Shown in pieces: positions 1 to 8,667 of a stretch of DNA of 64,000 nt; the first letter of the stretch is position 1, and every line of letters starts with the position of its first letter. The notes under the pieces were generated by a model. That model saw only the letters and a program-made list of their open reading frames with translations, had not been told where the DNA came from and ran no database searches. The DNA comes from Cyclobacteriaceae bacterium (GTDB lineage Bacteria > Bacteroidota > Bacteroidia > Cytophagales > Cyclobacteriaceae), in NCBI GenBank assembly GCA_022841475.1, contig JALHRJ010000005.1, forward strand, positions 1 to 64,000, given 5' to 3'. The position numbers were made by a program, and so were the translations under genes.

Positions 1-82
1 TGCCGTAGGTCAGTTAGCGTGTGTTGCGCTTGGTAATAAGAAAGAAAACCTGTCGTTGTTGCACACAGTTAATTTAAATTAG
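1..82 (+). CDS. hypF: Probable HypF C-terminal fragment (partial)
   Basis: An open frame enters from the left edge and stops with TAG at 80-82, six bases before hypC. The visible 26 residues begin with an AVGQLA stretch. This resembles the small-residue/GQ segment near the C-terminus of HypF carbamoyltransferases, which make the cyanide ligands of [NiFe] hydrogenase. The assignment rests on this short stretch and on the position directly upstream of hypC, hypD and hypE, so it is tentative. The gene start lies outside the window. Confidence 0.45.
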   Translation, partial: AVGQLACVALGNKKENLSLLHTVNLN

Positions 83-87
83 AAAAT

Positions 88-378
88 ATGTGCCTTGCTA
101 TTCCCGGAAAACTAACTGCCATCACCGGCCAACTGGATGAAACTTTTCGGTTTGGTAAAGTTTCGTTTGGGGGCATTATGAAAGACGTAAATCTTTCGAT
201 GGTACCAGAAGCCAAAGTGGGAGATTATGTATTGGTGCATGTAGGCGTTGCGATTAGTCTGGTAGATGAAGAAGAGGCCCATAAAACGTTTGAATACATT
301 CGACAAATAGGAGAACTAAATGAGTTGAATTCGGATGAAACAATACAAGGAGATCATAAAAGGCTGCCCAAAAAATGA
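88..378 (+). CDS. hypC: Hydrogenase maturation factor HypC
   Basis: This 96-residue protein starts with MCLAIPGKL, the HypC/HupF signature in which Cys2 becomes the N-terminal functional cysteine. HypC is a small chaperone that works with HypD to carry the Fe(CN)2CO group to the large subunit of [NiFe] hydrogenase. The length fits the family (about 75-100 residues). The Lys/Arg-rich tail after residue 80 is a little longer than usual. It lies six bases after the upstream frame and 123 bases before hypD, with the same strand and order as in hyp operons. Confidence 0.95.
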   Translation: MCLAIPGKLTAITGQLDETFRFGKVSFGGIMKDVNLSMVPEAKVGDYVLVHVGVAISLVDEEEAHKTFEYIRQIGELNELNSDETIQGDHKRLPKK

Positions 379-420
379 ATTGTTAGAATGTTTATGAAAT
401 TATAATTTGTATCAAGTCCT

Positions 421-484
421 TTGTCTTTGCGCCTTCGCGTCTTAGCGGTGTATAATGAAACCGCAGAGGCACTAAGGCACGAAG
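421..484. repeat. Imperfect palindromic repeat between hypC and hypD
   Basis: The hypC-hypD gap contains CTTTGCGCCTTCGCGTCTTA near 422-441 followed by AGCGGTG, and an inverted relative (CCGCAGAGGCACTAAGGCAC) at about 461-480. Together they form an imperfect palindrome of about 60 bases. A related stretch (CTTTGCGCCTCTGCGCCATT) recurs near 60858, so this is a dispersed intergenic repeat rather than a gene. Confidence 0.6.
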
Positions 485-501
485 ATATTCAATAGAATAA
501 A

Positions 502-1608
502 ATGAAATTCCTTTCCGAATATCGCGATGCCCAGGTTGTTGAAGAGTTGATCAACGATATAAGACTCGTTGTAACCAGGCCATGGACCATCATGGAGGTC
601 TGTGGCGGACAAACTCACAGCCTTGTGAAGAATGGAATTATGGAAATGCTTCCCCGTGAAATCACTATGGTGCATGGTCCGGGTTGCCCCGTATGTGTTA
701 CCCCACTCGGAATTATTGATGAAGCCATTTATCTGGCCGAAAATAAAAATGTAATCCTGTGTTCTTTCGGAGACATGCTCCGTGTGCCGGGCTCGAAAAA
801 GAGTTTACTCGAAGTAAAAGCCATGGGTGCCGATGTTCGCATTGTGTATTCTCCGCTCGAAGCCGTTACGCTGGCTCAAAATAATCCCGACAAGGAAATT
901 GTATTTTTTGCAGTGGGTTTTGAAACTACGGCCCCGGCAAATGGGCTCTCTGTTGTGCAGGCCCATAAGTTGGGGGTAAAGAATTACAGCATTCTTGCAT
1001 CCCACGTGTTGGTGCCACCTGCCATGGAAGCGATTCTCAGCGATCCTGAAACTCGCATTGATTCTTTTCTGGCTGCGGGCCATGTATGCACCATTATGGG
1101 TACAGAAGAATATGATCCCATCGTTGAAAAATATAAAGTACCGATTGTTGTTACGGGCTTTGAACCAGTGGATCTCCTGCAGGGAATTTTGATGGCCGTG
1201 ATTCAATTGGAAAAAGGAGTAGCCAGATTGGAGAATCAATATGCACGCGTAGTGCAGCGCGAAGGAAACCGGTTGGCACAAAATACAATTAATGAAGTCT
1301 TTGAAGTTTCCGATCGTACATGGCGTGGCATTGGTGAAATTCCGATGAGTGGCTACGAGGTGAAGAACGAATACAAAGCGTATAATGCGCGCACGAAGTT
1401 CAACCTCAATCTTGAATCAGTGCCTGAGAATGCGGAGTGTATTTCAGGAGCAATTATGAAAGGGCTAAAGAAACCCGTGCAGTGTCCTAACTTTGGAACC
1501 AAGTGCAACCCAGAACATCCATTGGGGGCACCGATGGTGAGCAGTGAAGGAGCGTGTGCCGCATATTATCACTATTCGAATAGCACGGTAGTGGAAGAGA
1601 ATGTTTAA
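502..1608 (+). CDS. hypD: Hydrogenase maturation protein HypD
   Basis: A 368-residue protein of the usual HypD length. It shows the conserved CGGQTH motif (Cys34), the [10 protein letters not shown] motif (Cys62 and Cys65) and a C-terminal cysteine cluster (CISGAI...QCPNFGTKC...GACAAYY) that binds the [4Fe-4S] cluster. HypD is the redox-active scaffold on which Fe(CN)2CO is assembled with HypC and HypE. The ATG at 502 gives the canonical N-terminus. hypE follows after a hairpin repeat that could dampen read-through. Confidence 0.96.
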   Translation: MKFLSEYRDAQVVEELINDIRLVVTRPWTIMEVCGGQTHSLVKNGIMEMLPREITMVHGPGCPVCVTPLGIIDEAIYLAENKNVILCSFGDMLRVPGSKKSLLEVKAMGADVRIVYSPLEAVTLAQNNPDKEIVFFAVGFETTAPANGLSVVQAHKLGVKNYSILASHVLVPPAMEAILSDPETRIDSFLAAGHVCTIMGTEEYDPIVEKYKVPIVVTGFEPVDLLQGILMAVIQLEKGVARLENQYARVVQREGNRLAQNTINEVFEVSDRTWRGIGEIPMSGYEVKNEYKAYNARTKFNLNLESVPENAECISGAIMKGLKKPVQCPNFGTKCNPEHPLGAPMVSSEGACAAYYHYSNSTVVEENV

Positions 1609-1673
1609 ATCCCTCACCCCAACCCCTCTCCCTAGGGAGAGGGGTGTCTGAGGAACGAAGACGGGGTGAGGGA
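1609..1673. repeat. Intergenic palindromic repeat, family 1 (copy a), possible terminator
   Basis: Directly after the hypD stop, ATCCCTCACCCC at the left pairs with GGGGTGAGGGAT at the right, and an inner CCCCTCTCCCTAGGGAGAGGGG palindrome is nested between them. A short TTTT follows. The same CCTCACCCC...CTCTCC/GGAGAG architecture recurs at 17540, 28814, 32794 and 60715. Confidence 0.8.
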
Positions 1674-1696
1674 TTTTCTAAATAAGACAACAGATA

Positions 1697-2758
1697 ATGA
1701 CGAATAATCCCAAACTCTCAATAAAACTCAACTGCCCACTTCCCAAATTAGATTTTGATGTAATCACTATGGGGCATGGCAGTGGCGGACTTCTTACGCA
1801 TCGATTATTAGAATCAGGTGTGTTCGACTTATTAAAGAATGAACACCTCGATCAACAACACGATGGCGCTTTTCTGGAGCTGCATGGAAAAATTGCTTTC
1901 TCTACGGATAGTTATGTCATCTCCCCTATCTTCTTTCCGGGTGGTAACATTGGTGAGCTGGCCGTAAATGGTTCGGTCAATGATCTTGCCATGTGTGGTG
2001 CTATTCCAAAATATCTTTCCTTAAGTTTTATTATTGAAGAGGGCTTGCGCATGGAGGATTTTTGGGAAATTCTGCTGGCCATCAAAACGGCAAGCGATAA
2101 AGCCGGAGTGAAGATCGTTACCGGAGATACCAAAGTAGTAGAGCGCGGCAAAGGCGATCAGATTTTTATTAACACTTCAGGCATTGGTACCCTTCACCCC
2201 AAAGCAAATATTCATTATAGCAGGATTAAGCCGGGTGATAAAATTATTCTCAGTGGCAAGATGGCAACGCACGGCATTGCAATCATGTCGCAACGCAAAG
2301 GGTTGGAATTTGAAACTACGATTGAAAGTGATACCACCAATCTGAATCATTTGGTCAAAAAACTTTTAGATCATGCTGGCGAACACATTCACTTTTTGCG
2401 CGACCCCACGCGAGGTGGTGTGGCAACCGTAATGAATGAATTGGTCGGTCAATCAAAACACGGGATAGAGCTGGTTCAAAAAGACATACCGGTAGATGAA
2501 CAAGTAGAAGGTGCGTGCGAAATGCTGGGCCTCGATCCGTTGTATGTAGCCAATGAGGGTTTGTTTATAGTTATTGTTGACGCTACCATGGCGGATCAGG
2601 TGTTGACACTAATGCATGAAGATGAAATAGGTAAATCTGCTGCTATTATTGGAGAAGTAGTTTCAAGCCATCCTGGCCAGGTGGTAATGGCCAGCCGCAT
2701 TGGCGGCAAACGTGTGGTGAATTACCTTACGGGAGAACAACTGCCGAGGATTTGTTGA
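1697..2758 (+). CDS. hypE: Hydrogenase expression/formation protein HypE
   Basis: This 353-residue protein belongs to the PurM/AIR-synthase-like superfamily. It has the early GHGSGG glycine motif, the FSTDSYVI and GELAVNGSVNDLAMCGA motifs of the ATP site and the RDPTRGGVA segment. It ends in PRIC, the flexible C-terminal tail whose last cysteine is carbamoylated and dehydrated to a thiocyanate that donates cyanide to HypD-HypC. The terminal Cys is intact, so the enzyme should be functional. Together with hypC and hypD it implies that the organism matures a [NiFe] hydrogenase, whose structural genes are not in this window. Confidence 0.96.
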   Translation: MTNNPKLSIKLNCPLPKLDFDVITMGHGSGGLLTHRLLESGVFDLLKNEHLDQQHDGAFLELHGKIAFSTDSYVISPIFFPGGNIGELAVNGSVNDLAMCGAIPKYLSLSFIIEEGLRMEDFWEILLAIKTASDKAGVKIVTGDTKVVERGKGDQIFINTSGIGTLHPKANIHYSRIKPGDKIILSGKMATHGIAIMSQRKGLEFETTIESDTTNLNHLVKKLLDHAGEHIHFLRDPTRGGVATVMNELVGQSKHGIELVQKDIPVDEQVEGACEMLGLDPLYVANEGLFIVIVDATMADQVLTLMHEDEIGKSAAIIGEVVSSHPGQVVMASRIGGKRVVNYLTGEQLPRIC

Positions 2759-2884
2759 GTTTCACCACGCATTCAGAATCATTACCAGTCATTCGAGTAC
2801 AAATTCTGCAATCTTCAAAGTTATCTCACCTCAGGCTTTTGATCCCGCCACAAAATTCAGCGCTTCTTTAGACATTCACCTTCA

Positions 2885-2904
2885 TTTATGATATAAATCA
2901 TAAA
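2885..2904. promoter_or_regulatory. FNR/CRP-type operator upstream of haem lipoprotein cluster
   Basis: TTTATGATATAAATCATAAA has 8-bp arms (TTTATGAT / ATCATAAA) around a 4-bp centre and fits the TGAT-N4-ATCA pattern of FNR/CRP-family boxes. It lies about 100 bases before the gene at 3002. The core 14-mer also occurs, in opposite orientation, at 10758-10771. Confidence 0.55.
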
Positions 2905-3001
2905 TGCTGATGATCGCGGTCAGCGCAAGCGTTATCCAAATTCTACACTTTTAATAATTAGAATACCGAGCTATTGTATTGTTTAATAAAACCTATCTTT
3001 T

Positions 3002-4828
3002 ATGAGGAAAAATTCTAAATCATTATTGCTGTTTTCAAGATTGATAATAGCAATTTTTATGGTATCATTTATCGGGTGTACGCTAGAGGATGAAGAGCTA
3101 CCATTGCCAGTTCCTCTTGCGATTGATGCAACCAATGTTACCATTAACTCATTTACAGCCAACTGGAATGCAGTAAATGGAGCTACTGGATATCAACTGG
3201 ATGTTAGTGTTGATAATTTTGCCACCTATGTGGACGGATTTGAAAACTTAGCAGTAGCCGGAAACAGTCAAGATGTAACGGGATTATCAGAAAAATTGAC
3301 CTATCAATATAGGGTAAGGGCAGTCAGCAGCAGCCAGACTACAGACAATTCTAATGTTATCCAGGGAACAACCATAGAAATGTTTTTGACTAAACAAGTT
3401 CGGGTGCAAGCGGCTTACGATGCCACTACAGTGGCCTTTAGGTTTAGCTGGAAAAGCCAGAAGAAACTCTATCCGACAGGCTCTGCCAATGTTGGCTTAA
3501 ACTACCCAGGGCAATTTCACGACATGTTACAGCACAATGGTACCTCTTTTGCTCAGGCTGTTTCAACAGCACGTTTGCAGGAAGACAGGGTGACTTTTAT
3601 GATTGATAAGTTCGAAGGGGGCATTGCCAACTTTGCTGCAGCAGGTTGTGCCGTTGTCTGTCATCAGGGCGTAGGCGGATTGGGTACCTTTAATGCCGAA
3701 AAACATCTGTTAACAACTAATAAACTTGATTTCTGGCATTGGAGAGGTCACCGGGGTGGTCCTAGCGGTTATGCAGAAGATACTTATGTCGATCAAACCG
3801 CCAGACAGCGTGATGGTCAAGGTACATCGCCTACTAAATTCACCCGTACTGGTGGCGACCGATTCCGGGAAGATCAGGCAGCTTTTGCTTCAGGCACAGC
3901 AGATCCGGTATTGGTTGATCGTTTCCCACGGTTTGTATTCAATAAGGGTAAGAATGTTGGCGGTGTAATACCTCGTTATTTCATTGCCAATGGATCGACT
4001 TTAGTTACGGATCAATATACTGGCCTACCCGCTATAAAAGATGTAACAAAAAATACAAGTCTACTTGTGGTCTATCAGGATAGAACATTTGATCCGGTTG
4101 ATAAAGTCAATGCACTTGACCTTGGTTACCTGGTATGGGTTGGATATGACATCGCCACACAATTACCTGCACATTTGCGACCTGGCGATGTAGCCTATGA
4201 TGATGCAGCCTTTACTGTTTGGAAAAACTGGTGGGCTGTGGAATCTGGAATTGCCGCAACACCCGGTGTAGCAGCAGCCTCTACGGCAGCCAAAGCAAAA
4301 CTTACAGAAGTACATGCCGAATGGACTGGCTCTGGTAATAAAGCTATGGTAGCACGTGGTATTGGTTTTATTTATAATTCCGATCAGCACGACATTTCTT
4401 CAACAAGATCTTATGATGCCGCCAAGAATGAATGGACGGTTATCCTGAAGCGTAAATTAGCCTCCAGTTCAGCAAACGATGCTGACCTCTCCGGGTTGCC
4501 AGGCGGAACCAAGTACTCCTTTAGCTTTGCGATGCACGATTCAGGTGCTGGTTCAGAAACACACGACATTTCTACACCTTATATAGTAGCCAAGGATGCG
4601 GGAGCAAATACAATCCAGGCATTGGCGGTAAGTAATGTGAATAGTGCCAATTGGTCTATTGTGCCGGTTATGGAAACCAACTGGGTAAAGCAGGCACTGA
4701 TGCCGAAATACACCATGGATTGGTTAAAGAGTGGAAGTCACGCAGGGGCTGGCTCAGTGGGTACAACAAATTGTGCGACTTGCCATACGGGTAGCAATTC
4801 ACTCACCACTACAAGCATTTTACAATGA
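3002..4828 (+). CDS. Haem-binding lipoprotein with FN3 domain (ethylbenzene-dehydrogenase-gamma-like)
   Basis: This 608-residue protein has a lipoprotein signal (hydrophobic run ending FIGC, Cys26). A fibronectin type III-like domain follows at about residues 35-125, then a long domain resembling the haem-binding ethylbenzene dehydrogenase gamma / cytochrome c-552 family. A CAVVCH motif (Cys216, Cys220, His221) has three residues between the cysteines instead of two. A standard CATCH motif (591-595) lies near the C-terminus. This suggests a surface-anchored electron-transfer protein, possibly an anaerobic or low-oxygen respiratory component. The FNR-type box upstream supports oxygen-linked control. 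The partner is unknown. Confidence 0.75.
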   Translation: MRKNSKSLLLFSRLIIAIFMVSFIGCTLEDEELPLPVPLAIDATNVTINSFTANWNAVNGATGYQLDVSVDNFATYVDGFENLAVAGNSQDVTGLSEKLTYQYRVRAVSSSQTTDNSNVIQGTTIEMFLTKQVRVQAAYDATTVAFRFSWKSQKKLYPTGSANVGLNYPGQFHDMLQHNGTSFAQAVSTARLQEDRVTFMIDKFEGGIANFAAAGCAVVCHQGVGGLGTFNAEKHLLTTNKLDFWHWRGHRGGPSGYAEDTYVDQTARQRDGQGTSPTKFTRTGGDRFREDQAAFASGTADPVLVDRFPRFVFNKGKNVGGVIPRYFIANGSTLVTDQYTGLPAIKDVTKNTSLLVVYQDRTFDPVDKVNALDLGYLVWVGYDIATQLPAHLRPGDVAYDDAAFTVWKNWWAVESGIAATPGVAAASTAAKAKLTEVHAEWTGSGNKAMVARGIGFIYNSDQHDISSTRSYDAAKNEWTVILKRKLASSSANDADLSGLPGGTKYSFSFAMHDSGAGSETHDISTPYIVAKDAGANTIQALAVSNVNSANWSIVPVMETNWVKQALMPKYTMDWLKSGSHAGAGSVGTTNCATCHTGSNSLTTTSILQ

Positions 4829-4861
4829 TGCTTCGCGGTATCAATGATTAATTGAAATTCT

Positions 4862-4893
4862 GTACGGTGTTGAAGAAATTTTCAACACCGTAC
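4862..4893 (+). terminator. Perfect 13-bp hairpin after haem lipoprotein gene
   Basis: GTACGGTGTTGAA at 4862-4874 pairs perfectly with TTCAACACCGTAC at 4881-4893 across a 6-base loop. The following bases (TATTTACAC) are only weakly T-rich, so it may terminate partially or act as an RNA-stability element between the two cytochrome genes. Confidence 0.55.
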
Positions 4894-4918
4894 TATTTAC
4901 ACACTAAACCATACTGTA

Positions 4919-5305
4919 ATGAAGTTAAACATGAAAGTGCAGATTATTTCCTGGGTAGTAGCAGGCCTGATGGCAACATCCTGCACCTATGATCAGATTT
5001 TGGAGGAAGAAATTGTTGTGACAGTACCTGTGTCATTCAGCGCTGATCTTATCCCCATCTTCAATGCCAGTTGCAATATGGCAGGATGCCATAACGGAAG
5101 TGTTGCACCTGACCTGCGTGTTTCCAATGCATATAATGCATTGATATCGGGTAGTTATGTCAATACCGCAAATCCGACAAGCAGTGAGTTGTATTTATGG
5201 ATGACCGGCAGCGGAGGAAGACTTCAAATGCCGCCTGGTGGTACTAACGCCACTAATAATGCCATCATATTGGCTTGGATAGAACAAGGTGCTTTAAACA
5301 ACTAA
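4919..5305 (+). CDS. Small c-type haem lipoprotein with CX4CH motif
   Basis: This 128-residue lipoprotein has lipobox Cys22 (MATSC). The mature part resembles the single-haem cytochrome c-like modules of Bacteroidota: PIFNASCNMAGCHNG holds Cys52, Cys57 and His58, that is CX4CH rather than CX2CH. A downstream MPPGG supplies the likely methionine ligand region. The C-terminal AILAWIEQGA-like helix is typical of such modules. It lies between the larger haem lipoprotein and a barrel gene, suggesting one electron-transfer unit at the cell envelope. Confidence 0.7.
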   Translation: MKLNMKVQIISWVVAGLMATSCTYDQILEEEIVVTVPVSFSADLIPIFNASCNMAGCHNGSVAPDLRVSNAYNALISGSYVNTANPTSSELYLWMTGSGGRLQMPPGGTNATNNAIILAWIEQGALNN

Positions 5306-5316
5306 ATGCCAGCGTT

Positions 5317-6285
5317 ATGAAAAGGATAAATCAATTAATACAATATACTGGTACAGGATTGCTTATGGGCATCTTAGTCTTTGCGGCTTCAACCACGTAT
5401 GCGCAAACACCTGCGGAAGATTCAGTGATAACCATTGCCATACATAGCCGGCCGCTGCAGCGTGTTGGAAATACGTTTGAGAGCATCTGGCTGATTGATA
5501 ACCAAACAACCCATGTTCCACTTCGCAAAACTTTTGAGTTTGATATTCAGCACCGGTTTGGTACTGTGTTGAATGGCTACGAGGATTTTTTCGGATTATA
5601 TGCGCCCTCCAACATCCGTATAGGATTTGGATACACCCCAATCAATAACCTGATGGTGAGTGCCGGCTTTACGAAGTTCAACTTGCTATGGGATTTTACT
5701 GCTAAGTACGCCATTCTTAAAGAAACCGGTCCAAAACCGTTTCCTGTAAGCGTTTCTTATCTCGTTAATATGGCCGTGGACACACGTCCTTCTGAAAACT
5801 TTGTGAACAGCACTGATCGCTATAGTTATTTTCATCAACTCATGGTAGCAAGGAAAATATCACGCGATTTTTCAGCACAGGCTTCTATTAATCTATCCCA
5901 TATGAATGCCGTGGAGGGTTATCTGAATAGAGAAGGAGAAGTGGCTGGTAAAATGAAAAACGATCATCTTTCATTCACTTTACTGGGTCGATATAAAATA
6001 TCAGATGCATTGGCATTTATTGGCAACTATGATCAACCCATTACTCAACACACGACCAATAACCCGCAACCCAATATCAGCCTGGGTGTAGAATTGGCAA
6101 CCCCATTACATGCGTTCCAGGTGTTCATGGGTAATTACCAATGGATTGTGCCACAACACAACAACTTCTATAACCAGAATAATTATAGAGACGGTGCATT
6201 TCTGATAGGATTTAACATCACCCGCCTGCTTGATGTGCAGGAGGAAGACCTCGGAGATATGATGTTTAAGCGTAAGAAAAAGTAG
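5317..6285 (+). CDS. DUF5777-like outer-membrane beta-barrel protein
   Basis: The preferred start at 5317 (MKRINQLIQY) gives 322 residues with a signal peptide ending ...TTYAQ. An upstream in-frame ATG at 5275 would overlap the preceding gene. The mature protein has alternating aromatic and hydrophobic strands, with motifs such as RTFEFDIQHRFG-like (KTFEFDIQHRFG) and NIRIGFGYTPINNLMVSAG. These match the DUF5777 barrel family, often encoded beside haem lipoproteins with YceI or EB_dh-like domains. Its function is unproven. Context suggests an outer-membrane partner of the two haem lipoproteins. Confidence 0.7.
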   Translation: MKRINQLIQYTGTGLLMGILVFAASTTYAQTPAEDSVITIAIHSRPLQRVGNTFESIWLIDNQTTHVPLRKTFEFDIQHRFGTVLNGYEDFFGLYAPSNIRIGFGYTPINNLMVSAGFTKFNLLWDFTAKYAILKETGPKPFPVSVSYLVNMAVDTRPSENFVNSTDRYSYFHQLMVARKISRDFSAQASINLSHMNAVEGYLNREGEVAGKMKNDHLSFTLLGRYKISDALAFIGNYDQPITQHTTNNPQPNISLGVELATPLHAFQVFMGNYQWIVPQHNNFYNQNNYRDGAFLIGFNITRLLDVQEEDLGDMMFKRKKK

Positions 6286-6313
6286 TGTAGGGTTTGTTTC
6301 ATAACTTGTAGGA

Positions 6314-6346
6314 TAAGCACCGGCTGATTACCGGTGTTTATTTTTG
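6314..6346 (+). terminator. Rho-independent terminator-like hairpin
   Basis: CACCGG at 6318-6323 pairs with CCGGTG at 6331-6336, extended by AA/TT pairs, and is followed by TTTATTTTT. It lies just after the barrel gene and closes the 3002-6285 cluster. Confidence 0.65.
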
Positions 6347-6472
6347 CTGGATTATATGAGGGTTATTATCTTTCTAACCAAACTTAGTAACCAAGTAAGT
6401 TGGTGGTCGAGAGTATTCTATAGTCGTGCCAAAAGAGACGGGAGTATTATGAATGGAGCAATATAATCTAAT

Positions 6473-6841
6473 ATGGATCTCAATTGGAAAATGCCTGACG
6501 GTTTATCAGTTCATTACTGGCAGGAACTTGAAAAGTACAGAATAGAGTTTGGCAACGGCAAGTTACAAGTGGCCTGGCGCCATCTGGAACGAGCACATAT
6601 TTTAGGTCAGCCCTGGCCAAGAGAACACACGTATGTTCATTGGGTTATGATGAAGTTCGGAATTAAAATTAAAAGCGGTCGTGAGATTCTAGGACAGATA
6701 CCGCGGTTGCTGGTAGGTGGAGTAAAATCTTTTGTTGGAAATATTCCAGTAGGAAATACGGGCGGAGCTAATGTGCCGCCATTACAACCGATGGAAATTC
6801 CGGCTGATCTCAAAAGTATACTTCAACAATTCAAGAGATAG
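6473..6841 (+). CDS. DUF3703 family protein
   Basis: This 122-residue soluble protein carries the family signature ERAHILGQPWPREHTYVHW, centred at residues 44-62. It also has the preceding WQELEKYR...FGNGKLQVAWRHLE helix typical of DUF3703. The biochemical role is unknown. Relatives are often near metal- or redox-linked genes, but nothing here fixes the role. It is a single gene, convergent with the protease gene at 6854 and separated from it by only 12 bases. Confidence 0.75.
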   Translation: MDLNWKMPDGLSVHYWQELEKYRIEFGNGKLQVAWRHLERAHILGQPWPREHTYVHWVMMKFGIKIKSGREILGQIPRLLVGGVKSFVGNIPVGNTGGANVPPLQPMEIPADLKSILQQFKR

Positions 6842-6853
6842 AAAATCAGGATT

Positions 6854-7936
6854 TCAATTTCCGCTTTTGGCCTTTCTAATTAAGAGATATTCCGCAATAT
6901 TCTGGGCATCGACTACACCAATCAATGCCTGACCGGATGTTACCAGCGCAAGGGGTTTGCGCGTTAATTGCATTTTCTTTAGTCCTTCTTCGAGCGACAT
7001 ACCCGCATCCAGATAAATCAATTCTTTATCCATAGCATCTTCCACCAGCGACTGTTCTCCTTGTTCAGCAAGCGTTTTGATAATTTCTGAATGCGACAAA
7101 GTACCAACAGGTTGGTTATTGGTAACAACAACAAAATTTTTATTCTGACCGTGAAGTAACTGTTGTGCAGCTTCGCGGATGGTGATCTGTGCTTCTACCG
7201 ATGGCACTTCGCGCATCATAACATGTTGTATGGTTATTCCATTTATAGAAGCGCGGTTCTTAACATGCTTTTCTTCGCCCCGGGCGCCTAGAAAAATGAA
7301 AACTCCTATAAACACTAAAAACGGATTGCCATAAAATCCAAGAATCACAAAACCTACTGCTATGGCTTGCCCGATACCGGCTGCAATGCGGGTGGCTTTC
7401 ACCCGGTCCATCTTGTATGACAATAATGCGCGGAGTACCCGGCCGCCATCCATAGGAAAGGCCGGAATCATATTGAATACCGCCAATGTTATATTCACAC
7501 TCAACAACGACATAATAAAACTCTGCCCGCTCACATTGCCAAGTTCTTGCAAAGCGTCTGAAGCCTCGCCCCAATGCACAAACGGAAGCAAAAGCAGGGC
7601 AATGGCCACATTGACTAAAGGCCCCGCCAATGTAATCAGAAGTTCTTCTTTGGGTTTTTCTGGAAAACCCTCCAGGCTCGCAACCCCTCCAATGGGCAAT
7701 AGCGTGATGTCGCGGGTTTTAATGTGATAACGTTGAGCGGTAAGCGAATGGCCCAGCTCATGAAGGGTTACACAAACAAAAATTGAAAGCACAAACGCTA
7801 TTGACCAAAGAATTTCGGTAGTGCCAAGTCCAGCCTTTACATCGTTGTAAACTACCCAGGCAATGAGCAATGCAAATGTCCAGTGAATAAATATTTTAAT
7901 CCCGGAAACTTTTCCGATGTAGAGTTTATAATTCAT
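6854..7936 (-). CDS. Site-2 protease-like M50 metalloprotease with CBS domains
   Basis: The start at 7936 (MNYKLYIGKV) gives 360 residues. Several membrane helices carry the zinc motif HELGH (His59, Glu60, His63) and the distal NMIPAFPMDGGR motif with metal ligand Asp163. A pair of CBS domains follows at about residues 245-355. This is the standard architecture of the bacterial SpoIVFB/Rip-type intramembrane protease subgroup, which cleaves membrane substrates and is tuned by nucleotide binding to CBS domains. The substrate is unknown. A possible upstream start at 7987 would overlap the neighbouring YceI gene, so it is less likely. Confidence 0.9.
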   Translation of the reverse strand: MNYKLYIGKVSGIKIFIHWTFALLIAWVVYNDVKAGLGTTEILWSIAFVLSIFVCVTLHELGHSLTAQRYHIKTRDITLLPIGGVASLEGFPEKPKEELLITLAGPLVNVAIALLLLPFVHWGEASDALQELGNVSGQSFIMSLLSVNITLAVFNMIPAFPMDGGRVLRALLSYKMDRVKATRIAAGIGQAIAVGFVILGFYGNPFLVFIGVFIFLGARGEEKHVKNRASINGITIQHVMMREVPSVEAQITIREAAQQLLHGQNKNFVVVTNNQPVGTLSHSEIIKTLAEQGEQSLVEDAMDKELIYLDAGMSLEEGLKKMQLTRKPLALVTSGQALIGVVDAQNIAEYLLIRKAKSGN

Positions 7937-7970
7937 GAGATACGTGAAAGAGGAATATAATGTATAAATA

Positions 7971-8606
7971 TTACAAATTCGGATCAAGCTTTAAGACCAG
8001 ATGAAAATTAACACTCAGGTCGTCTTGAACTTTAATAGTGCCCATCATGCGCGAGGGCGGAGATAATCCGAAATCTGCGAATGTAAACTTACGGCCACCT
8101 TTCAAATGAATCATACCATTCGGTTTAGCTTCGATGGAGCAATCGACCTCGAATAATTTTGTAACACCGGCCAATGATATTTTTAGAATGCCTTTAAAGC
8201 TCTCTTCTTTTTGGGTATAACTGGGGGTGCGCTCGAACGAAAGGAAGTCGATAACAATAGCAGGAAACTCATCTGACTTTACAGTCTTCCTAAAATCCGA
8301 AGTCATGATGTTCATGCCGCAGTCAAAGGTAGAAGCATCCAATCCAACAGAGCCTTTTACAAAAACAGGGCGGGTATTTTTTCCACCCTCATGCAAAACT
8401 AAGGTGTCGGTACCCGAATAGTTGGCGATAGCGCAGGTGAAAGAATTGATATTGGTTTTTCCGTCTATCGAGAGTTTGCTGGCCGGCAGCACGATCAGGC
8501 GGTGAACGAGATTGGCCTCACCAATTATAGAAGCCGAGGAGATGTAAAAAAGCAGAAGGTAGGAGATTAGCCTCATTACGGGTAGTATCAATAAAAATGA
8601 TACCAA
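7971..8606 (-). CDS. YceI-like secreted protein
   Basis: Up to 211 residues with a hydrophobic N-terminus. An alternative start is the internal Met at 8576 (MRLISYLLLF), which gives a cleaner signal peptide. The mature part resembles the YceI lipocalin-like fold: segments such as NIMTSDFRKTVKSDEFPAIVI, and GILKISLAGVTKLFEVDCS followed by KFTFADFGLSPPSRMMGTIKV, match the family. YceI proteins bind isoprenoid or other lipids in the periplasm. It is transcribed after a strong terminator that separates it from the porin gene. Confidence 0.75.
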   Translation of the reverse strand: MVSFLLILPVMRLISYLLLFYISSASIIGEANLVHRLIVLPASKLSIDGKTNINSFTCAIANYSGTDTLVLHEGGKNTRPVFVKGSVGLDASTFDCGMNIMTSDFRKTVKSDEFPAIVIDFLSFERTPSYTQKEESFKGILKISLAGVTKLFEVDCSIEAKPNGMIHLKGGRKFTFADFGLSPPSRMMGTIKVQDDLSVNFHLVLKLDPNL

Positions 8607-8610
8607 AGTT

Positions 8611-8645
8611 AAAAAAAACCGGCCGACTCAAACGAGCCGGCCGGA
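8611..8645 (-). terminator. Strong rho-independent terminator for the porin-like gene
   Basis: Read on the minus strand, CCGGCCGGCTC pairs with GAGTCGGCCGG (one mismatch) over a GTTT loop, then eight T residues follow. It lies just downstream of the barrel gene that ends at 8668 and upstream of the YceI-like gene. Confidence 0.85.
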
Positions 8646-8667
8646 GAGTGTTGAAAGATATCAAGTG

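Noticed and set aside
421..484. Possible CRISPR-like repeats near hypC-hypD
   Set aside because: There are no regularly spaced direct repeats with unique spacers. The structure is a palindrome.
3726..3968. Frame inside the haem lipoprotein gene
   Set aside because: It lies fully inside a long gene with convincing domains and has no independent support.
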